A stretch of 64,000 bases of DNA, taken from NCBI RefSeq assembly GCF_027409185.1, contig NC_084478.1, positions 84,489,624 through 84,553,623 of the forward strand. Reading direction: 5' to 3'. Source of the stretch: Cynocephalus volans (Eukaryota > Chordata > Mammalia > Dermoptera > Cynocephalidae). This document shows, in pieces, positions 57,506-64,000 of the stretch. Position 1 is the first letter of the stretch. Every line of letters begins with the position of its first letter. The notes under the pieces were generated by a model. That model saw nothing but the letters and a program-made list of their open reading frames with translations. It was not told where the DNA came from and did no database searches. The position numbers were made by a program, and so were the translations under genes.

Positions 57506-58115
57506 AGTATCAGGATACTAGGTGACTTATATAGTATGATCCCCATAAGAAATGACAAGGTGAAATGCTTTCAAATGCATTTTGTGACCAGCTTTTAATG
57601 AGTGCGAAATATTAAAACCAGCTGCATAAAACATGTTCCTAGTTAGTAAGAGCCAATACATGAAGATGTGAGTGGACATTCCTGGATAATGAAGTTGGTA
57701 TGTTATTAACCTTTTTCGTCTTTTCTAAGCTTGCAACACTAACATACTCAGCATTTTGAAATTCATTTAATAAAAAACAAAAAATGACATGGTTCCTAGG
57801 CTCCTCCAGGGATTATTTGTTTTTTATTAAAGGAGTTTTAGTGAAACAGGTGGGCAGGCGTCTGTCTGCCTTGGGCATCCGCCCGGGCAGCCATGCTTTT
57901 CAACTTATGGCTTCCAAGGATATTTTGGCCTGTCACCTAGCTCATAGACCTGTGTGAAGGCGTCTGGTGACCCAGCCTGGTGTATGAAGGGTTTGTGACC
58001 CAGTCTGTGAATGGGCTTGAGGGGTCTGTGAGCTCCAGACCCAGCCCTAGCTCAACAATTGACCCAGTTGGCTTGGAGCTAGACAATTGGCGCCAAGAAA
58101 AAGATTAACAGCTCC

Positions 58116-58276
58116 ACATTATGGAATGTTCTCATCACAAATAAATGATTAAACTTAATAATGACGAATTTCCTTACTACCCTGATTTAACCATCACGTA
58201 TTGTGTACGTGTATTGAATTTGAAATTCGACTGTGTATCCCACAAATATGTACACTCAATACAATCAAGAAAAAAA
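58116..58276 (+). mobile_element. L1 3' UTR fragment (right arm)
   Basis: Mirror copy of 54180-54340, here in sense orientation ('gtacactcaatacaatcaag' at its end). Confidence 0.6.
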
Positions 58277-58496
58277 CAAAATAGTCCCTGCAGGAGCCTT
58301 GGAACTATGTCATTAAAAAAAAAAAAAAAAAAAAAAAAAAATTGCGGACACGCGGAAGTTTACGAGCAGGGTAGTAATCAAAGGAGCTCGCATTCAAAAT
58401 AATTCTTCCGTCACTCTTCTGGCTATCGCATTGGCGCAGAGATTTAAGGAAAGAAAGAGTGAGAGCCACAAGGCAGCCCCCAAAAGAGCTGTGCCT

Positions 58497-59087
58497 CTGT
58501 AGTCTGTTTTGACTCTCCAGCGCGTTTTTCTATACGCGAAGGGCGGGGGAAGAGCGGAGCTAGCGCTTTTGTGGACTCATACTGCCACCAAACGGCCAAA
58601 CTTTCACCGAGCGCCGAACAAGGTCTGGGAGGCCATTCGCTTTGCCGCCCGACTTCTGCTCTTTAGACCCGGAGTAGTCCAGTGAGGGACCTGAACAAGA
58701 TAAACGGAAAGGGGGAAGCGACAGCAGTCTGGGCAGGGAGCCCACCAAGCAGCGAGGGGGGGTGCCCCGGAAGTTGATTTGCAGTTGCCAGGCGGGCGGT
58801 CTCCTGAGGTTCCGCCCCCGAAACCACAGCAACAGCAGCCGGAAGTTCCCGGTGTTCAAGCGCGTCCGCTCCGGGGACGGAGCGCGGCGGCTGATGGGAA
58901 GTGTGGACGTGTTTGTCAGAGCTGTACGGGATTAGGCCCGCTCCTTCGTACCCACCGCCTGAATTTATTTTGTGGACGCTTTCTTCTGTTCCCGTGGTAG
59001 CGGACATTACTGGGAGGAACGAGAGTGAGGAGGAGGAAGACGTTAGTCCTCGGACCCTTTCTAAGAGTCATCTCGAGGAGTAAGGCG
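58497..59087. promoter_or_regulatory. CpG-rich promoter-like block, right arm
   Basis: Mirror of 53370-53960. CCGGAAGT motifs lie on the plus strand at 58767-58774 and 58839-58846. Immediately right are an acidic-coding stretch (plus-strand frame with NESEEEEDVSPR near 59015-59050, which lacks an in-frame ATG) and donor-like GGAGTAAGG (near 59079) and CCAGGTGTGT (near 59147). If transcription runs in the ETS-motif direction, the two arm copies fire outward, away from the spacer. Confidence 0.6.
58663..59007 (-). CDS. Hypothetical 114-codon frame (right arm), identical to the left-arm copy, doubtful
   Basis: Residue-for-residue identical to 53450-53794. The same caveats apply: GC-rich setting, no known domain, possible donor shortly after the start. 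Identity between arms reflects arm identity and is not evidence of selection. Confidence 0.2.
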   Translation of the reverse strand: MSATTGTEESVHKINSGGGYEGAGLIPYSSDKHVHTSHQPPRSVPGADALEHRELPAAVAVVSGAEPQETARLATANQLPGHPPSLLGGLPAQTAVASPFPFILFRSLTGLLRV

Positions 59088-59291
59088 AAGATGGACACGC
59101 TGCGTCCTGCGTGGGCATGCACATTAGGGCTGTACGGAATTCCCAAGCCAGGTGTGTCCTCTCTGCCTTAAAGCTATTTGGCGGGAAGTTTCTCCGGTTC
59201 CTTTACTTTGTGGGTCAGGGCCTAGGTGCTCGAGTGGGAGAAAGAGAAAGCCAGCTAGCCCCGGAGCCCCTTCTAAGGGCGTCATCCACCC

Positions 59292-59452
59292 AGCCATCCA
59301 TACATCCGTTCACTCATGAAACAAATACTCACTCGTTGAGCATCCGTTACGTACCAGACACAGTTTTAGACCCTGGGGACCCAAGACACATAAGGACGCA
59401 AGGGCCCCGTTCTCAGGGACGATTCATTCTAGTGGGTGGAGACAGACAATAA
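59292..59452 (-). mobile_element. L2 3' end-like fragment (right arm)
   Basis: Mirror copy of 53005-53165: 'caaatactcactcgttgagc' with TCCGTTACGTACCAGACACA, then 'gtgggtggagacagacaata', the L2 reverse-complement order. Confidence 0.6.
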
Positions 59453-60976
59453 GCAAATTATCGACTTAATTTCAGAGAGTGACAAGTGGTAGTAAGGAAA
59501 TAAAACGGAGTTGATATGACAAAGAAATGCGGTGGATGTATACCGATTTAGAGAGACTAGGTGGTCAGCTTCGGCCTCTTCCAGAAATGACAGTCGAAGA
59601 CAGTAGGAATGGTCCTGCAAGGCTTTGATGACCTTGATAAGGGTGAAGGCTTCTTCCTGTTTTTACATTGTCCCATGCCTTATTAACAGAGATTTAGATT
59701 ACCACAAAATATAGATATGTTTGCTGCGTCATTCCCTGCAGTTGCTCCTAGACTCTCAAAAGTAGCATCAGAATGGAAAATTCCAATAGAAGGGCTTAGT
59801 GGGATCGGGAAGTGCCAGCACTACAGCGTGGACAACAAAAGCTGTTAGGTTAGGGTTTTTGAGCACCTAGGTTAAAGGCCTCTTTCCACTGAATTCCAAA
59901 GAGTCCAGAGGGTGAGGAAGCCTGGTTCCCTTCTGGCCTCCTTTCTCTAGAGGTCCTGGGATCTTATCCTTCCAGGTTAGGTCACTATGGGGCTTTGCTT
60001 TGCTGTAATGGAGGAGTGTGTCACAGGAGGACCTCCAGTAGTTATCAGTGGAAAGCCAGTGGAATTTTAATTCTGGATAAGAGTTTGGAATGGGCCCCAC
60101 AGTACAGTATGTCCTACGTAGTTTTGGAGGCTTCATAGAATTGGCACAAGTGACCAGGACTGTGAAATTTTAAGGAATCCTGTGGCTCAGCATAAAGGTG
60201 AAACTATGATAACAGCCTCATACATTGAGTTAGAAGAAAAGAAAAGAAAAGAAAAAATGCATATTCTCTGGTGGACAGCAATAGGATCCTCTCAGTCATG
60301 CCTGGTCTGGAGGAAAGAGGGGAGTTGAAAAGCTATAGACCCACCACTAACTGTGGTTCTCCTTTTGTAGGTGCGGGGTGCCCAGTGAAGGGAGATCCCC
60401 AAAATAAGCCTCCTGAAAGAATGGCTATAATAAGATCCAGGGTTTGACAGTCCAAGCTAATATCCAGGGATCCTTGACCAAATGACCTGAGAAAATCGGA
60501 TCTGAGGCAAAAGAAGTGTAACTAGACGAAGCGGAAGCGAGGAGAATGGACTAAGTAGGTGGGGGAAGGGGGGGTGGGCAGGAGAGGGTGGGACTGGCAG
60601 GTGGGTTGCTGTAGTATAAGGTAGAGACTGGAAAGAGTTCCTGATGCCCTGTTAGAAGGCACCTACCTACTTGCCTTGAGTTGGAATATCGAGGACACCC
60701 AGTTGGTTTAGTCCAGGGCGGCGGCAAGGCTTTGCCCTGTTGTGTTGGGTGGTAGGTTGCAGTTGACTGTGACTTCAGTTCTTTCTACGATCAGCCCCTG
60801 CCTTTTCTCCCAGTACGGGCCTTGACAGGATTCGTTCTCTGTGTGTTGAATACTGAGATTTAAGATTATCCGTACTTCGCATATAGTTTAGCTACATTAT
60901 TTTGGGGACAGAATTCCCTGTAGAGACAGGGGAAGGGGGAGGTTAGAGGAGGATGAAATGTCTGCCATAGTATGTT

Positions 60977-61372
60977 CTGATCCACAAATAATAATAATTG
61001 CCTGTATCCATTCAGGGCTTTCTCCATATTCCCTCATTTAATCTTCACAGTAACGTGGGAACACTGGTACTTTGATTATTTCCAATTTACATATGAAGAA
61101 ACCAAGGCTTAGAAAGTTTAAGCGATTTACCTGAGATTAAACACATACAGCCATGGTTTCAGTCCAGTGTTGTCTGTAGCCCAGTGTTTCTGCAAGTGAG
61201 GTCCCCAGACCAGCAGCATCAGCATCACCTGGGAAATTGTTAGAAATGCAAATCTCGGACCTACTGAATCAGAAACTCTGGGGTCAGGGCCCAGCCATCT
61301 GTGTTTTCAGACACCTTTCAGGTGATTCTGATGAACACTCAAATTTGAGAACCACTGCTTTAGCCAGTGCCC
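60977..61372 (-). mobile_element. MIR and MER5A-like remnants (right arm)
   Basis: Mirror copies of 51085-51480: MIR at 60977-61147 and the MER5A-like element at 61167-61372 (CAGCAGCATCAGCATCACCT, CCTACTGAATCAGAAACTCT). Confidence 0.82.
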
Positions 61373-61901
61373 CAGCTCTTAACCACTGGAGCTGAACTTT
61401 CCAAATTCTGATGTGCTTATATATCGCATGCAGAGTTCTGATTCATGGGCTGGTCCGTGGACCATACTTTGAGTGCCAAGGCTCTGTGCTATACCGCACT
61501 ATTGTGTGTCTTAGGTGAGCAGAGCTATTGACTAAGTGAAGTTTTAGCCTCTTTAAAGTCCTGATTTCTGAAAGTGGGCAGGCTATAGGATTCTTAATTG
61601 CCCCCACTCTGTTTATCTTTTTCAAATACTTGCCCGAACATAAAGGTGATAAAGAGAGAACTCAAGTGCCAGACCCTGTTCCCTCCTTCTGAGCATCATT
61701 CCAGAAAAGCTGAGTCCCGACAGATTTCACTCGGAAGCTCTCTTTTTTGAGTGGAAGGAGAGCTGAGGGGCGGTCTCCGAGTATTCTCTGCCTGAATGAG
61801 ATGAGATGTGCTAATTGGGCCAAGGGGAGCGGCAGCACATGATCATCTTCAATAACTTAAAATAATTTTCTGAAATATTGGAGGGGATTGCTTTGTTCTG
61901 A

Positions 61902-62273
61902 GTGAACTACTTGGATGATCTGATTACCAAACTACTGATTAAGAAGGCCAGTGTGCCTCTCCAAATGTGTATGCGTAGGAGCCCTAAGAAATTTGTATTT
62001 GGAAAATGCCATACGTTCTTTGTTGCTAAAGAAACTCCAACTAAAGAGCACACATTGCTGGTTTCTAAGACATATGAGATCGCTTGCACCTGTTCACCGT
62101 TTAAAATGTTTGGGGTGCATTTCTTGTATCTGTGGCAAATGAGGACAAGCAGAAAACAGATTGTATTTGACCAGTGGCAGGGGTGGGGGTGGAGGGCTGC
62201 TGTGTTGAATGGAAAGGGTGCCCAGGCATCTCCATGGCCCCTTTTATCTTCCCGAACCTCGTGGAGAGGGTGA
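61902..62273 (+). other. 123-codon open frame differing between arms, function unknown
   Basis: The frame reads through positions 62087/62088 in this arm. In the left arm the 9 bp block introduces an in-frame stop after KTYEIAC, so the left frame has 62 codons. The frame opens with GTG; the first in-frame ATG is about 21 codons in (MCMRRSPKKF). Residues such as FGKCHTFFVAKETPTKEHTL have some protein-like character, but I recognise no family. It could be an old processed-pseudogene or ERV remnant, or chance. Confidence 0.25.
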
Positions 62274-64000
62274 CAAGTAACACGTACACCAGGAGGAGGT
62301 AGTATGCCCTCAGGATATCCTTATTTTGGGCCAGACAGTACAGGAGTGTGAGATGCTGCTCCTTAAATCCCCGGCCCTCTTGGCTGAAGTGTTTCTAAAA
62401 TTAGAACTTCATAGGTTCCAGCCCTTTAAGACCTCTGTAGAATATGTGAGGTAACCAGTATCCAAAAGTGTAGCTCTTGTAGCCGCCACCAGGATACAGC
62501 CCACCAATGGTCAGGTATTAAAATTGTCCTCATTGAGGTTCAGTGGCTACATGAAACTCAGGTTGGCCACTGCTGTAGTTCACAGCAGTGCAGGCAGACA
62601 GAAGCGTCCGTATGATTCTCTGTGCGATGCCAGGAGCTGTGGGGGAGGGATCAGAATTGTTGTGGAATGTTCAGCCTCCCTGGCAAATGAAACTCAGGTA
62701 AAAGGGAGGTAGAGTATCTCCATCTGGTGGTGGCATGAAAGAGGACACTGCCTGGTGTACTGCATAGAGGCAGGAGTAGAATCTGAGCAGAATCAGTGGG
62801 ATCCTAGATATAATCTCCTACTCACTGAGGAACTGGTGGGGAAGGCTTCCTCTCCACCTGCGGACCCAGGTACCTGGCTTCGGTTTAGGTTAGTGGCGGA
62901 GGGGAAGTGGGAGTCGCTTTTCGAGGCTGCTTTGCAGCCACAGCTTCAAATTCCTTGGGAAATTGGGGAGACAGTTTGTTTGATACACTGCGTGTGGGGT
63001 TTGCTTATAGGCCCAAGTTTAAGTATGTTTCAGCCACCTCTGCATGTAATTTGCCATCAGCCAACCCATAAGTAAGAAGATTTGAGGGAGGCCCCTTCTG
63101 GAAGAAACATCCATACATCATACGTATTTATACATATCCATAGACACACACATACTCTCTCGCTCTCTCGCTCTCTCGCTTCCCCGCTCCCCCCCCCCCC
63201 CCAAGAGATTTTCTGTGTTTGCCTGGTTTAAAAGAAGTTCCGGTTTGAGGGAAGGGTATAAATTCCCACTGTCTGACATACTTAGACTGGCGATAGGTAG
63301 AGCTTTCTTTCCTCTTCTAGATATAGCGTGGCTCTTAGTCCCTTAATACTGGCATCGGGGTCTAGAATGAAGCACTCTGGAGGAGGTGTAAATATCCATA
63401 CAGCAGTTTGGACCAAGCAGGCCAGCAGAGCTTTGGAACTTGTTCATAAGCCAGCCCCTACTCATGTCCCATTGGATATAAGATAGTGAGGCTTACTGCT
63501 GTCCCTTTTCATCCTCTGAATGCCCTTTCTGGCCTGTCTCTCACTTTCAGATTTGGGTCAAATTACCTAATTGCGTGAGCTCTTTCTCTGTAAGCAAAAC
63601 TCAAAGTGCAGTTTTGCATAAGTCAGAAGTCCGGATGGAGTGTGTCCTATCCTATTATGTCTTTGGCCTGTCTGTGCCTCTTCAGCATGACTGAAGAAGT
63701 AAGAGTAAACACAGATAACTTATTTCCTCACTTGGACCTATCCATGCCACCCTCTCCAGCAAGAGCAAACCTGTGTTCAGAGACTGGAAGGCCAGCAAAA
63801 GCCACAGTTTTCTGACTGGGTCATAAAGAGTGAACACTACCCGATCTTGGAATACCTAGTATCTCTATCTATTTAAACTAAAACATCTTTCTGCCAGGTT
63901 TTTAGTCCAAATCATCAAACTACTCATTTCTCTCATGCCTCCATCCCTGCCCTCCCTTCTATTTCACAGCCTTTTTTCTCTCTTCAGGCCTTCAATACTG

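Larger units (their letters stand above)
54624..57832. other. Palindrome spacer, 3.2 kb
   Basis: Unique sequence between the arms. It contains (CT)n at about 54631-54669, two tandem CA-rich units (54679-54968), L1 pieces (55200-57500) and about 300 bp of unassigned AT-rich DNA (57510-57782). Its last bases (57783-57825) resemble a sequence inside each arm. Confidence 0.9.
57833..64000. repeat. Right arm of the large palindrome, running off the window
   Basis: Reverse complement of 48447-54623. It begins at GAGTTTTAGTG (57833). The arm has not ended at base 64000, which pairs with 48447 inside the L2, so the true arm is longer. It lacks the 9 bp AGCTTCCTA block; the junction lies between 62087 and 62088. 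Confidence 0.97.

Noticed and set aside
48447-64000. Two retroviral LTRs or one large transposon as the explanation of the inverted arms
   Set aside because: The arms contain assorted old repeats (L2, MIR, MER5, L1) plus unique and CpG-rich DNA in the same mirrored order, so this is a segmental inverted duplication of host DNA.
1-64000. CRISPR array, rRNA operon or bacterial features
   Set aside because: No regularly spaced repeats, no rRNA-like segments and no bacterial operon structure; repeat content is mammalian throughout.

Overview
The window looks like nuclear DNA of a placental mammal. It is AT-rich intergenic sequence, densely packed with LINE-1, L2, MIR, MER5-type and LTR remnants. 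I find no convincing host protein-coding gene, rRNA, tRNA or CRISPR array. The most diagnostic element is a short SINE headed by a tRNA-Ile-like sequence, present as a dimer (3627-3792), truncated copies (5419-5480, 34076-34180, 37593-37700) and two CpG-rich young copies (9010-9147, 24941-25079). tRNA-Ile-derived SINEs of this kind are known from dermopterans (colugos), so a colugo such as Galeopterus is my best guess. That is inference from memory, not a search.

Layout. 1-9000: old L1, L2 and unassigned sequence. 9005-15923: a minus-strand LINE-1 that is essentially complete, with a CpG-rich 5' UTR, ORF1, ORF2 and 3' UTR, all broken by a few frameshifts and stops. 15933-24900: unique or old-repeat DNA with one clear LTR (17514-18106). 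25100-29470: a second L1 that has 5' UTR, ORF1 and the start of ORF2 but no 3' half; its ORF1 is split by a 1.55 kb A-tailed element with GC-rich tandem repeats, bounded by a 16 bp target-site duplication. 29470-47380: a patchwork of old L1 3' ends, three solo LTRs, MIRs and small DNA-transposon-like pieces. 47385-48530: L2.

The dominant structure is a large palindrome. Bases 48447-54623 recur in inverted orientation at 57833-64000, where the window ends, so the arms are at least 6.17 kb and probably longer. They are almost identical: the only differences found are one base in a poly(A/T) run, one base in a poly(G/C) run and one 9 bp block. The 3.2 kb spacer (54624-57832) holds simple repeats, a tandem duplication and a minus-strand L1 that appears to carry a 3' transduction. 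Each arm contains a GC/CpG-rich, promoter-like block with ETS-type motifs, the best candidate for host regulatory function here. Whether the palindrome is a genuine ampliconic structure (as on mammalian sex chromosomes) or an assembly product cannot be settled from sequence alone.

Most open reading frames are chance frames or L1 debris. Intervals where I recognise nothing are stated as such.
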